Source: a bacterium (GTDB lineage Bacteria > Elusimicrobiota > Elusimicrobia > UBA1565 > UBA9628). From it: a stretch of 16,233 bases of DNA. The stretch is from contig JAJYFI010000009.1 of the NCBI GenBank assembly GCA_021790955.1, positions 1 to 16,233 of the forward strand. The letters are read 5' to 3'. Shown piece after piece: positions 1 to 6,090 of this stretch (the first letter of the stretch is position 1; every line of letters starts with the position of its first letter). Both the position numbers and the translations under genes were made by a program. The notes under the pieces were generated by a model. It made no database searches. It saw nothing but the letters and a program-made list of their open reading frames with translations, and had not been told where the DNA came from.

Positions 1-1
1 C

Positions 2-1417
2 GTCGCGCCCTCGGGGACGGCGGGGGGGCAGCTCTCGGGGAGCTACCCCAACCCCGATATCGCGACGGGGGCGGTGGGGACGGGGCTCTCGGGCGGCGGC
101 GGCACGGCGCTCTCGGTGAATTTCGGCGGCGTGACGGGGAGCGCCGCGGAGGGAAGCAACACGATCGCCGTCACGAACGGCGCGGACATCAGCGCGAGTT
201 TCTCCGGCAGCCTGGGAGCCTCCCCGGCCCTCACGATCGCGGACACCTCCACCCTGCAGACCGTGACGGGCCGCGGCGCGACGACGACGAACGACGTGGC
301 CTTGAACGGCGGGGGAACGGGACTTTCAGTCGCCAACAACGCGACGGTGAGCGGAACGCTGACGGCGAACTCAGAGACACTGACGGGTCCCTATCTGTAT
401 TTCAATAACGCAACGGGCAGTGTCAATACGACGGGTGGACCGCTCATCTACGCCGACGCCAACAACTCGGTCATTAAAATCGGGAATACCTCCGGCGGAG
501 GCATGGTCGTCCAAAATTATGCTGGGACAAACGTCCATACCTTGTCTGTGACGGGAGCTTCCACCATTGGTTCCGCTCTATCAGTGTCAGGCAATGTGAG
601 TGTCGCCGGCATAACCTACTTCGCCAACGGGACGACCTACCAGGTCAATACCGCGGGCGCGGCGGTGCTCGCCGGCGGAGTCGGGGCATGGACCAGCCTG
701 GGCCTCGTGCCGATTTTGAGCGGCGCGCCCTGCGACGCCGCGACAAGCGGCTGCACGGCCCAACTCGGCCAGGGCACGGCCGGAGGAAACAGCGCCAATT
801 ACCGTTGGGCCCAGGTCCATGCCATGAGCTTGTACGGGACCCTCTATGCGGGACCGGACTTGGCCGAACGCTATCCCGGGAAGGTCGAGGCGGGCGACGT
901 GGTGGTTCTGAGCGGGCATCCCATGGGCGGCGCGATTTTCGACCAGTCGGCCGTGCTCGACGGCGGCAAGACGGTCGGTGGGCAGCGGATTCCATCGGAA
1001 GTCCGGAAATCAGACAAGCCTTACCAGCAGGGGATATTCGGCGTGGTGTCGACGGCGCCCGGCATCATGCTGGGCGACCCCAACGACCAGAAGAACCCCC
1101 CGATCGCGCTCACCGGTCGCGTCCCGGTCAAGATCACTTTGGAAAACGGTCCGGTCCGAGTCGGGGACTACCTCACGTCGAGCTCCAAGCCGGGCGTCGC
1201 CATGAAGGCGACCGAGGACGGGCCCATCGTAGGGATCGCGCTCGAGGCCTTTGACGGCGCGCAGGGCTCCGAAGGCAAGATTCTCTGCTTCGTCCATGTG
1301 GAGCGCGGGGCCGGAACGGCCGCGGCGCAGCGGAACTCGGAGATCGAGGGGCTCAAATCGGAGGTCGAGGAGCTCAGGTCGGAAATCGGCCTCTTGAAGA
1401 GCCGGATCGGAAAATAG
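2..1417 (+). CDS. Secreted fibre-type protein with C-terminal PDLAE-like domain (5' end cut by window)
   Basis: The frame is open from the first bases of the window, so 471 C-terminal residues of a longer protein are visible. The opening residues GTAGGQLSGSYPNPDIATG are a repeat type common in large bacterial secreted or tail-fibre-like proteins. About 200 residues rich in G, S, T, A and N follow, with beta-repeat character. From about nt 840 comes a globular domain with DLAERYP, GDVVVLSG, GVVSTAPG, ALTGRVPVKI and GDYLTSSSKPG, a C-terminal module I know from many uncharacterised bacterial fibre proteins and which resembles self-cleaving G2/IMC-type domains. The last ~30 residues form a short coiled coil (EIEGLKSEVEELRSEIGLLK), suggesting oligomerisation. 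A palindromic repeat 10 nt after the stop is the likely terminator. The role is probably cell-surface or extracellular; no enzymatic function can be assigned. Confidence 0.75.
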   Translation, partial: VAPSGTAGGQLSGSYPNPDIATGAVGTGLSGGGGTALSVNFGGVTGSAAEGSNTIAVTNGADISASFSGSLGASPALTIADTSTLQTVTGRGATTTNDVALNGGGTGLSVANNATVSGTLTANSETLTGPYLYFNNATGSVNTTGGPLIYADANNSVIKIGNTSGGGMVVQNYAGTNVHTLSVTGASTIGSALSVSGNVSVAGITYFANGTTYQVNTAGAAVLAGGVGAWTSLGLVPILSGAPCDAATSGCTAQLGQGTAGGNSANYRWAQVHAMSLYGTLYAGPDLAERYPGKVEAGDVVVLSGHPMGGAIFDQSAVLDGGKTVGGQRIPSEVRKSDKPYQQGIFGVVSTAPGIMLGDPNDQKNPPIALTGRVPVKITLENGPVRVGDYLTSSSKPGVAMKATEDGPIVGIALEAFDGAQGSEGKILCFVHVERGAGTAAAQRNSEIEGLKSEVEELRSEIGLLKSRIGK

Positions 1418-1427
1418 AAAGCAACGT

Positions 1428-1502
1428 GAAAAACTGGTGACACCATACTGATTTTTCATGATACCGAGCCGGCGGTAATCAGTATGGTGTCACCAGTTTT
1501 TC
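1428..1502. repeat. REP-like palindrome copy 1 (class A), possible terminator
   Basis: Two perfect 25-nt inverted arms (1428-1452 and 1478-1502) with the core ACTGGTGACACCATACTGAT enclose a 25-nt loop containing CATGATACCGAG. The outer ends are A-rich on the left and T-rich on the right, so the transcript forms a strong hairpin followed by U residues in either direction. It starts 10 nt after the stop of the fibre-type gene. Its loop is nearly the reverse complement of that of copy 2, so the two lie in opposite orientation. Confidence 0.95.
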
Positions 1503-1556
1503 GGGAACTTTTTGAGGGGCCGTTCCGTTATATATATGGCGGCCGCCGGAAGGGCC

Positions 1557-1565
1557 TGCTATACT
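1557..1565 (+). promoter_or_regulatory. Extended -10 promoter element TGCTATACT
   Basis: TGCTATACT lies in the 15-mer GGCCTGCTATACTCA, which recurs before the TPR gene at 2177-2185. A weak TGGCGG lies at -35 spacing (1537-1542), and the second site has TGGCGA at the same distance. Transcription would begin near 1572, giving a leader of about 24 nt that includes the Shine-Dalgarno of the small coiled-coil gene. This is assigned by motif only. Confidence 0.5.
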
Positions 1566-1595
1566 CACAACAAGATGCGAGGAGGCCGGAAAAAG

Positions 1596-1892
1596 ATGCA
1601 AGGCGACAAGGCGATATTGCGGGAGCTCGTCAAGATCAGCAAGGATCTGAAAGAGACGCTGCGGGGACACGGGGAGATGCTCCGCGGACACGGGGAGATG
1701 CTCCGCGGGCACGAGAAAAGCATTCGCGAGCTCAAAGGGATGAATCGAGCCATCTGGACCGATGTCGCGCAGACAAGGGAAATGAACCGGAGAATGGATA
1801 GGCGATGGCGGAAAATTTTCCTGGCCCATGACGAGTGGCTCAAAAAGCACGATTCACGATTGAACCTTCATTATGGGCTGCTTTCTCGATGA
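1596..1892 (+). CDS. Small hypothetical coiled-coil protein with heptad repeats
   Basis: Encodes 98 charged residues without signal peptide or membrane segment. The start MQGDKAILRELV is preceded by GAGGAGG at 1579-1585, a strong Shine-Dalgarno with 10 nt spacing; an in-frame ATG at 1575 is less likely because it lies upstream of that site. The centre holds two exact heptads RGHGEML followed by a third diverged one (RGHEKSI), and the whole region reads as amphipathic helix with leucine, methionine or isoleucine every seventh residue. The C-terminus (RRMDRRWRKIFLAHDEWLKKHDSR) is basic and aromatic. It is likely an oligomeric cytoplasmic protein. Such short HGEML-repeat proteins are common and uncharacterised, so I assign no function. 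The gene lies alone between repeat copy 1 and a gene remnant, with its own promoter. Confidence 0.6.
   Translation: MQGDKAILRELVKISKDLKETLRGHGEMLRGHGEMLRGHEKSIRELKGMNRAIWTDVAQTREMNRRMDRRWRKIFLAHDEWLKKHDSRLNLHYGLLSR
1662..1724 (+). repeat. In-frame 21-bp tandem repeat (three units, third diverged)
   Basis: The units at 1662-1682 and 1683-1703 are nearly identical and encode RGHGEML twice; 1704-1724 encodes the diverged RGHEKSI. The 21-bp period adds exact heptads to a coiled coil, so copy number can vary without changing frame. Confidence 0.85.
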
Positions 1893-1907
1893 GCCGAAAA
1901 ACTAAAA

Positions 1908-1949
1908 GGGGTCAGGCCTCAACATTCAACACAACGCCGTTGAGACCCC
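1908..1949. repeat. Second, unrelated palindromic element (GGGGTC...GACCCC)
   Basis: GGGGTC at 1908-1913 followed by CTCAAC pairs with GTTGAG and GACCCC (ending 1949), with a 4-nt bulge on the left arm and a short loop. The beginning AAAAGGGGTCAGGCCTCAAC resembles repeat ends found near Y1 transposases in many bacteria (from memory, unchecked). It follows the coiled-coil gene by about 15 nt and may also act as its terminator, though no T-run follows. Confidence 0.5.
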
Positions 1950-1956
1950 CCGCGCC

Positions 1957-2079
1957 CTAAAGAATCCGATCCTTCCCATGCCCCCAGAGGTCGGCTAAAA
2001 ATTCCTCGACGGGAAGGATTTCCGCGCCGCCGTCGCTTCGCCGCCGCCCCTCTTCCAGGCAGACGATGATGCGCCTCTT
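1957..2079 (-). pseudogene. Remnant: 3' end of a gene cut off by repeat copy 2
   Basis: On the minus strand 40 codons read from the edge of repeat copy 2 to a TAG stop. The translation contains KRRIIVCLEEG, then ILPVEEFLADLWGHGKDRIL. It has a balanced residue composition and a hydrophobic helix near the end, unlike a random high-GC frame. The closing ILPVEEFLADLW resembles the tails of AAA-type ATPases of the DUF4143 kind (low certainty). No start codon and no upstream part remain: the frame runs straight into the palindrome. I read it as the tail of a gene whose body was lost by rearrangement at the repeat. Confidence 0.4.
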
Positions 2080-2080
2080 G

Positions 2081-2155
2081 GAAAAACTGGTGACACCATA
2101 CTGATTGCCGCCGTCTCGGTATCATGAAAAATCAGTATGGTGTCACCAGTTTTTC
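2081..2155. repeat. REP-like palindrome copy 2 (class A, inverted relative to copy 1)
   Basis: The 25-nt arms (2081-2105 and 2131-2155) are identical to those of copy 1. The 25-nt loop TGCCGCCGTCTCGGTATCAT... matches the reverse complement of the copy 1 loop at all but two positions. It lies between the gene remnant and the promoter of the TPR gene. Confidence 0.95.
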
Positions 2156-2156
2156 A

Positions 2157-2185
2157 TGGCGAGCCTGGGAATGGCCTGCTATACT
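2157..2185 (+). promoter_or_regulatory. Promoter of the TPR gene, probably giving a leaderless mRNA
   Basis: TGCTATACT at 2177-2185 is an extended -10 element; TGGCGA at 2157-2162 sits 17 nt upstream of the hexamer. The initiating ATG begins at 2192, only 6 nt after the -10 box, which is where transcription should start. There is no Shine-Dalgarno in that gap (CAAAAC). This supports a leaderless transcript, inferred from sequence only. Confidence 0.5.
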
Positions 2186-2191
2186 CAAAAC

Positions 2192-4804
2192 ATGGCGCGG
2201 TGGCGACCGGCCGTGGTGGCGGCCGCGGCGATTCTCGCCTACGCCAACACGCTTCACAACGGTTTCGTCTGGGACGACCATCTCTTCGTCGAGAATAATC
2301 CCGCCCTGTCCCAGCCGCGCGCCGCCGCGCGCCCTCGAGCGCCGGGGGCCGCGAGGCCGGTTTTTCTCCTGTCTTTGATCGTCGACCGCGACATCGGGGG
2401 GCTTAAGCCCGCGGGCTGCCATCTGACGAACGTCCTCCTCCACGCGGCCGACTCCCTTTTGGGCTACGCCCTGGCGTCGAGTTTCCTGCCGGCGCCCGCG
2501 GCGTTTTTTTCCGCCTTGCTCTTCGCCCTCCACCCCATCCACACGGAATCGGTGGACGTGATCACCTTTCGCAGCGATCTTTTGGCCTGTTTCTTTTTTT
2601 TCCTGGCTCTCCTGGCTTACCGAGCCTGCGGCAAGGATCGTGGTTTCGCCGCCAAGGCGGCTCTGCTCGGCGCTTCCGCCGGGTGCTATCTTCTCGGGCT
2701 TCTCTCCAAGGAAATGGCGATCACGATGCCCGCGTTGGCGCTTTTGGCCGATGGGACGGTCTGGCGGGGGATGCGAAGCGCCCGGACGCGGGCCGCGGCC
2801 GCCGTCGTCTACGCGGCCGTCGCCGGAGGCTATCTCGTCTGGCGATTTCCCCGCGCGGACTACGGGACGGGTCTCCGGGGATCGCGGCCGTCCCCAGCGG
2901 CCAACGCATCTCCCGATGGCCGCAGGGACGCTCGGCCTCAGGCCTGGACCGCGCCTCCGCAGGGCATGCCCGCGCCGCAAGCGACGGCCTACCCGCCTTC
3001 CCGGCCGCAGTGGGCGCGGGCCTATCGGGCTCCCCTGGAGCGGGCGCTGTCCATGTCGGAGGTCTTCGGAGAGTACTTGAGGCTCATGTTTCTTCCTTAT
3101 GGCCTTCGGGCCGACCGCCTTCCCCCGCTGGTCCGCTCGTGGAGGGCGCCGGGCGTTTGGCTTTCGTGGCTTTTGATGGCGGCGTTCCTCGGGGCCGGGT
3201 GGCGGGGGCTGAGACGGGGGAGGATGCCCTTGGCCTTCGGCGTCGGCTGGACTTTTGTCGCGCTCGCGCCGGTGTCCGATCTGATCCCGATCTACAACCC
3301 CATGGCCGAGCGCTATCTCTACATCGTCTCCGCGGGGCCCTGCTGGATTCTGGGCTGGCTTTGGGGAGAGATTCGGGGCTCGAGTCTCCGATCCCGAGCC
3401 TCCCATGCGGCCGGCCTCCTCGTCCTTCTCGCCTTCGCGGCCATGACGGTCCGAAGAAACCGGGAGTGGATATCCGACGCCGCGATTTTCGCGGGAGAGC
3501 GCGGCGGCAACGCCCGCGTCCAGTACAATCTGGGGGTTCTCGCCCAGCAGAAGGGGGACCTCGAGACGGCCGGCGCGCGCTACCGGCGGGCGATCAAGGC
3601 CAATCCCGGCTACTCGGAGGCGCTCACGAACCTTGCCGGCGTCGAGGACGAGCTTGGCGAGAAGGCCGCGGCCCGGCGCGATTACCTGGCGGCGTTGGCG
3701 CTGTCGCCTTCGGCTCCGATTCCGTACGACGATTACGGGCTTTTCCTCGAGAAGCAGGGCGCTCGCCGCGAGGCGCGGCGGTTTTACCGGCAGGCGCTGG
3801 ACAAGGAGCCGGGCTTCATCCCCGCGCGGATGCACCTGGCCGCCAACCTGGCCGCCGCCGGCCGCGTCCAGCTGGCCGTCAACCAATATCGCGACGTCAT
3901 CCGCCGCGACCCGTTTTTCCGGAAAGCGTACGTGGAGCTCGGGATGCTCTGCGGGCGGGAGGGCCGCTATGAGGAAGCGGCGGCCGCCTTGAGCTCGGGG
4001 ACGGCCCGATTCCCGGGAGAGGCGTCGCTGGCCGAGAATCTCGGGGTCGTCCGGCATCACGAGGGGAAGATCGCGGAGGCTCTCCGGTGGCTCAATCGCG
4101 CCGAGGCCATAAATCCCCGCGACGCCGATATCCGCAACAACCTGGGCATGGTCTACGCCGACAAGGGAGATCTGGGAAAAGCGCGGGAGGAGTTTAAAGC
4201 GGCGGTCGGCCTGCTTCCCGCCTTCGCGGGCGCCTGGTTTAATCTCGGCGTCGTCGAGCAGAGGCTGGGGAGCTCGACGGGGGCGGTCGCGGCGTATCAG
4301 AGGGCCGTCGGCGCCGATCCCCGCTCCATCCGCGCGATCAACAACCTGAGCGGGCTCTACGAGAGCTCGGGAAGGCTCGCCGAGGCGCGCCGGCTTCTCG
4401 CCGGGGGCCTGGCGCTTTCGCCGCGCGAGCCCTTCCTGCACGCGAACCTGGGAAACGTCGCCCTGGCGGAAGGCAAGATCGGCCAGGCGGAGAGCGAGTA
4501 CCGCGAGGCCTTGGCCGAAGCCCCGGGCCATGGGATACCGCGGGCCGATCTCGCCCCGACGCTGGCGAATCTGGGCCTTTGCCATCTGAAGCGGGGGGAG
4601 GCGGACAAGGCCGAACCGATCCTCAGACGGGCCATCGCCGCGAATCCGAGATATACGCCGTCGTATCTGCTGTTAGGCCGAGCCCTCTCGAGCGAAGGCC
4701 GGCCCCAGGAGGCCAGGGCGGCCCTGGAAGCTCTTCTGCGCCTTGACCCGGGCAATCGGGACGCCGCCGGGGCGCTGCGGGAGCTGGATAACAGGGGGCC
4801 GTAG
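2192..4804 (+). CDS. TMTC-like membrane protein (putative GT-C glycosyltransferase) with 12 TPRs
   Basis: Encodes 870 residues. The N-terminal half has many membrane segments and begins MARWRPAVVAAAAILAYANT followed by HNGFVWDDH; the WDD at residues 27-29 after the first helix matches the acidic loop motif of TMTC/DUF1736 and other GT-C enzymes, which transfer sugars from lipid carriers outside the membrane. Also seen are FALHPIHTESV and DLIPIYNPMAERYLY, both typical of that family. A proline-rich low-complexity loop lies around residues 230-275. From about residue 442 to the end there are 12 TPR units (for example YNLGVLAQQKG, NNLGMVYADKG, FNLGVVEQRLG), probably a protein-docking superhelix. 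The start is set by the promoter 6 nt upstream; in-frame codons further upstream lie inside repeat copy 2. It probably modifies exported proteins. Donor and acceptor are unknown. Confidence 0.8.
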   Translation: MARWRPAVVAAAAILAYANTLHNGFVWDDHLFVENNPALSQPRAAARPRAPGAARPVFLLSLIVDRDIGGLKPAGCHLTNVLLHAADSLLGYALASSFLPAPAAFFSALLFALHPIHTESVDVITFRSDLLACFFFFLALLAYRACGKDRGFAAKAALLGASAGCYLLGLLSKEMAITMPALALLADGTVWRGMRSARTRAAAAVVYAAVAGGYLVWRFPRADYGTGLRGSRPSPAANASPDGRRDARPQAWTAPPQGMPAPQATAYPPSRPQWARAYRAPLERALSMSEVFGEYLRLMFLPYGLRADRLPPLVRSWRAPGVWLSWLLMAAFLGAGWRGLRRGRMPLAFGVGWTFVALAPVSDLIPIYNPMAERYLYIVSAGPCWILGWLWGEIRGSSLRSRASHAAGLLVLLAFAAMTVRRNREWISDAAIFAGERGGNARVQYNLGVLAQQKGDLETAGARYRRAIKANPGYSEALTNLAGVEDELGEKAAARRDYLAALALSPSAPIPYDDYGLFLEKQGARREARRFYRQALDKEPGFIPARMHLAANLAAAGRVQLAVNQYRDVIRRDPFFRKAYVELGMLCGREGRYEEAAAALSSGTARFPGEASLAENLGVVRHHEGKIAEALRWLNRAEAINPRDADIRNNLGMVYADKGDLGKAREEFKAAVGLLPAFAGAWFNLGVVEQRLGSSTGAVAAYQRAVGADPRSIRAINNLSGLYESSGRLAEARRLLAGGLALSPREPFLHANLGNVALAEGKIGQAESEYREALAEAPGHGIPRADLAPTLANLGLCHLKRGEADKAEPILRRAIAANPRYTPSYLLLGRALSSEGRPQEARAALEALLRLDPGNRDAAGALRELDNRGP

Positions 4805-4808
4805 CGTC

Positions 4809-4817
4809 TGCTACAAT
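4809..4817 (+). promoter_or_regulatory. Extended -10 element TGCTACAAT of the tRNA gene
   Basis: TGCTACAAT ends 9 nt before the tRNA and matches the TGCTATACT element of the two promoters upstream. The -35 region (TAACAG at 4789-4794, inside the end of the TPR gene) is weak. Starting near 4824 would give a very short 5' trailer. Confidence 0.5.
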
Positions 4818-4826
4818 GACCGGCAC

Positions 4827-4900
4827 GCGCCCGTAGCTCAGTTGGTCAGAGCGCTCCGCTCATAACGGAAGGGTCGCTGGTTCAAGTCCAGCCGGGCGCA
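4827..4900 (+). tRNA. tRNA with CAT anticodon (elongator Met, or Ile2 if lysidine-modified)
   Basis: The cloverleaf is complete: acceptor GCGCCCG (4827-4833) with CGGGCGC (4893-4899) and discriminator A4900; D-stem GCTC/GAGC; anticodon loop CTCATAA with CAT at 4861-4863; T-arm GCTGG-TTCAAGT-CCAGC (4876-4892). The top pair of the anticodon stem is a C-A mismatch (4854/4870). CCA is not encoded. CAT can mean elongator Met or TilS-modified Ile2; the sequence does not decide. Initiator Met is unlikely because the first acceptor pair is G-C and the anticodon stem lacks the three G-C pairs. Confidence 0.95.
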
Positions 4901-4929
4901 GCCGGTTTCCTTGATGCCCTGAATTGACA

Positions 4930-4958
4930 TTGACATTCTCCCGGCCCCCTGTTACCCT
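4930..4958 (+). promoter_or_regulatory. Promoter of the TRL-like lipoprotein gene
   Basis: TTGACA occurs twice in tandem (4924-4929 and 4930-4935). The second is 17 nt from TACCCT (4953-4958), which has TG one base upstream, as in an extended -10. Transcription would start near 4965 and give a leader of about 90 nt. Confidence 0.5.
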
Positions 4959-4980
4959 TGGACTGATGCACTTCGTCGGA

Positions 4981-5001
4981 GCCCCCGAAGCGATCGGGGG
5001 C
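4981..5001 (+). other. Hairpin in the leader of the lipoprotein gene
   Basis: GCCCCCGA and TCGGGGGC form a perfect 8-bp stem around AGCGA. CTTGGG follows rather than a T-run, so it is not a standard terminator. It may stabilise the mRNA leader or attenuate weakly. I see no riboswitch match. Confidence 0.4.
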
Positions 5002-5054
5002 CTTGGGAGTCCTCAAACCGTCCCCGGCGTTTGACATCAGGAGATCGACAACAC

Positions 5055-5447
5055 GTGAAAGACAAGATGGAAAGCTTCGATAGCTCGATGCGGGGCGCCG
5101 TTCTGGCGCTGGCGGGCGCGATCGCCCTGTCCGGCTGCGCGCTGCCGGGGATCTTTTACACGAACGTGACGGGGCCCTTCGCCTACCGATCGGCCGCTCC
5201 CGGGGACGTGAAGGCGAAGCCCACCGACCCGGTCGTGAGGGGAAAGTCCTGCCAGCGCTCGATCTTTTTCCTGACGAGCTGGGGAGACAGCGGCTACGGC
5301 GCGGCCGTGCAGAACGCCATGAAAGGGCGGCCCGACGACGAGGTGCTCTACGACGTGAAATGCGACGCCTCGGGGAAGGTCTACTTCTTCGGCGTCTACT
5401 CGGAGCTCTGCACGATCGTCACGGGCAAGGCGGGAAAGACGCAGTAA
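5055..5447 (+). CDS. TRL-like family lipoprotein
   Basis: Encodes 130 residues. I chose the GTG at 5055 because AGGAG (5039-5043) lies 11 nt upstream; a TTG at 5031 would place the ribosome site inside the gene. The N-terminus has a hydrophobic stretch AVLALAGAIALSGC with lipobox cysteine at residue 28, so the protein should be lipidated and membrane-anchored. The mature part begins ALPGIFYTNVTGPFAYRS, then has GKSCQRSIFFLTSWGDSGY, a helical segment, and CTIVTGKAGK at the end. Order and motifs fit the TRL-like family (small lipoproteins of unknown role, one linked historically to a tRNA-bearing locus). It has its own promoter and is followed by repeat copy 3 and another small exported protein. 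Its biochemical role is unknown. Confidence 0.75.
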   Translation: MKDKMESFDSSMRGAVLALAGAIALSGCALPGIFYTNVTGPFAYRSAAPGDVKAKPTDPVVRGKSCQRSIFFLTSWGDSGYGAAVQNAMKGRPDDEVLYDVKCDASGKVYFFGVYSELCTIVTGKAGKTQ

Positions 5448-5475
5448 CAACGGCCGCCGCGGCGGCAACGGCGTC

Positions 5476-5544
5476 AAAAACTGGTGACACCATACTTATT
5501 TCCGGTCACAAAACGGGAAAATGCGTATGGTGTCACCAGTTTTT
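5476..5544. repeat. REP-like palindrome copy 3 (class B), reads into the next gene
   Basis: The 20-nt arms AAAAACTGGTGACACCATAC (5476-5495) and its complement (5525-5544) are perfect. The 29-nt loop has the class B pattern ATTTCC...GGGAAAAT. Its left arm holds a GTG (5484) from which the downstream frame is open through the whole palindrome. A separate 14-bp palindrome GCCGCCGCGGCGGC precedes it at 5453-5466. Confidence 0.95.
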
Positions 5545-6008
5545 ATAACGTTGCCGCTGCAGCCGCTTTGGCCGCCGTTGCGTTCCTGCAACTAAAGGCC
5601 CAAGCCCAGGTGGGGGCGCCGTATAACCAAGCCTGGTACGCGGCGCGTCCGACCCTCATCCAGCCTGGAAGCTATTTCGTCCTCTTCTATCAGTCGAAGG
5701 GGTCTCTCTCCTACCAGCCGATGCAGGGCCGGGACCTCCCGCAGAAGGCGATCGTCATGGGCAACTACCGGGAGAAGACCTGCCAGTACGGCTTGTCGGT
5801 CCCCACCTCGCCCGCCTACAACGCCACGAAGATCTCCCTTGCGATTGGAGAGGGGACTTACTTCAAGACCTTGGAGAAGATCCGCAAGAAGCATCCCGAG
5901 CTTTCGGGGCTCTTCGACATCAAGGCGGACGCGCAGACGACGTCGGTGCTGGGGATTTTTGGCCGGCAATGCATGGTCGTCGACGCCCGAGGCTTCAAAG
6001 ACGGATAG
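5484..6008 (+). CDS. Small exported protein (distant TRL-like) with a repeat-derived N-terminus
   Basis: Encodes 174 residues from GTG 5484. The first 20 (MTPYLFPVTKRENAYGVTSF) are pure repeat copy 3. The remainder of a signal peptide follows (YNVAAAAALAAVAFLQLKAQAQ), cut likely after AQA or AQAQ. ATGs at 5521 and 5527 are in another frame; the only alternative is a poor TTG at 5568 within the hydrophobic core. The mature part has two cysteines in KTCQYGLSVP and GRQCMVVDARG, and SVLGIFGRQC recalls the end of TRL-like domains, but the match is weak. The repeat seems to have replaced the native start and n-region. Either the fusion is expressed and the repeat's K/R residues form a new n-region, or the gene is silenced. 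Repeat copy 4 terminates it. Confidence 0.6.
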   Translation: MTPYLFPVTKRENAYGVTSFYNVAAAAALAAVAFLQLKAQAQVGAPYNQAWYAARPTLIQPGSYFVLFYQSKGSLSYQPMQGRDLPQKAIVMGNYREKTCQYGLSVPTSPAYNATKISLAIGEGTYFKTLEKIRKKHPELSGLFDIKADAQTTSVLGIFGRQCMVVDARGFKDG

Positions 6009-6019
6009 CGCCGCTTCTA

Positions 6020-6090
6020 GAAAAACCGGTGACACCATACGCATTTCCCGGCTTAGAAATCGAAAATAGGTATGGTGTCACCGGTTTTTC
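6020..6090. repeat. REP-like palindrome copy 4 (class B), convergent-gene terminator
   Basis: Perfect 21-nt arms, 6020-6040 and 6070-6090, start GAAAAACCGGTGACACCATA; the loop is 29 nt (GCATTTCCCGGCTTAG...). It fills the gap between two converging genes: the upstream stop ends at 6008 and the minus-strand stop begins at 6091, the next base. Both flanks give a U-run after the hairpin, as expected for a bidirectional terminator. Confidence 0.95.

Noticed and set aside
1..1417. Fibre-like protein as part of a prophage
   Set aside because: No other phage genes (capsid, portal, terminase, integrase) are visible. Such domains are also common in non-phage secreted proteins.
2683..3972. Plus-strand open frame of 429 codons in another phase of the TPR gene
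   Set aside because: Arginine/glycine-rich composition without motifs; the overlapping frame is clearly the coding one.
2132..4585. Minus-strand open frame of 817 codons opposite the TPR gene
   Set aside because: It is a high-GC shadow: rich in R, G, P and charged runs, no domain, no signal, while the plus strand has clear TMTC and TPR motifs.
4827..5054. tRNA 3' end as an integration site of a genomic island
   Set aside because: No integrase gene and no repeat of the tRNA 3' end is visible elsewhere in the window.
5031..5054. TTG at 5031 as start of the TRL-like lipoprotein
   Set aside because: The Shine-Dalgarno AGGAG lies downstream of it and fits the GTG at 5055.
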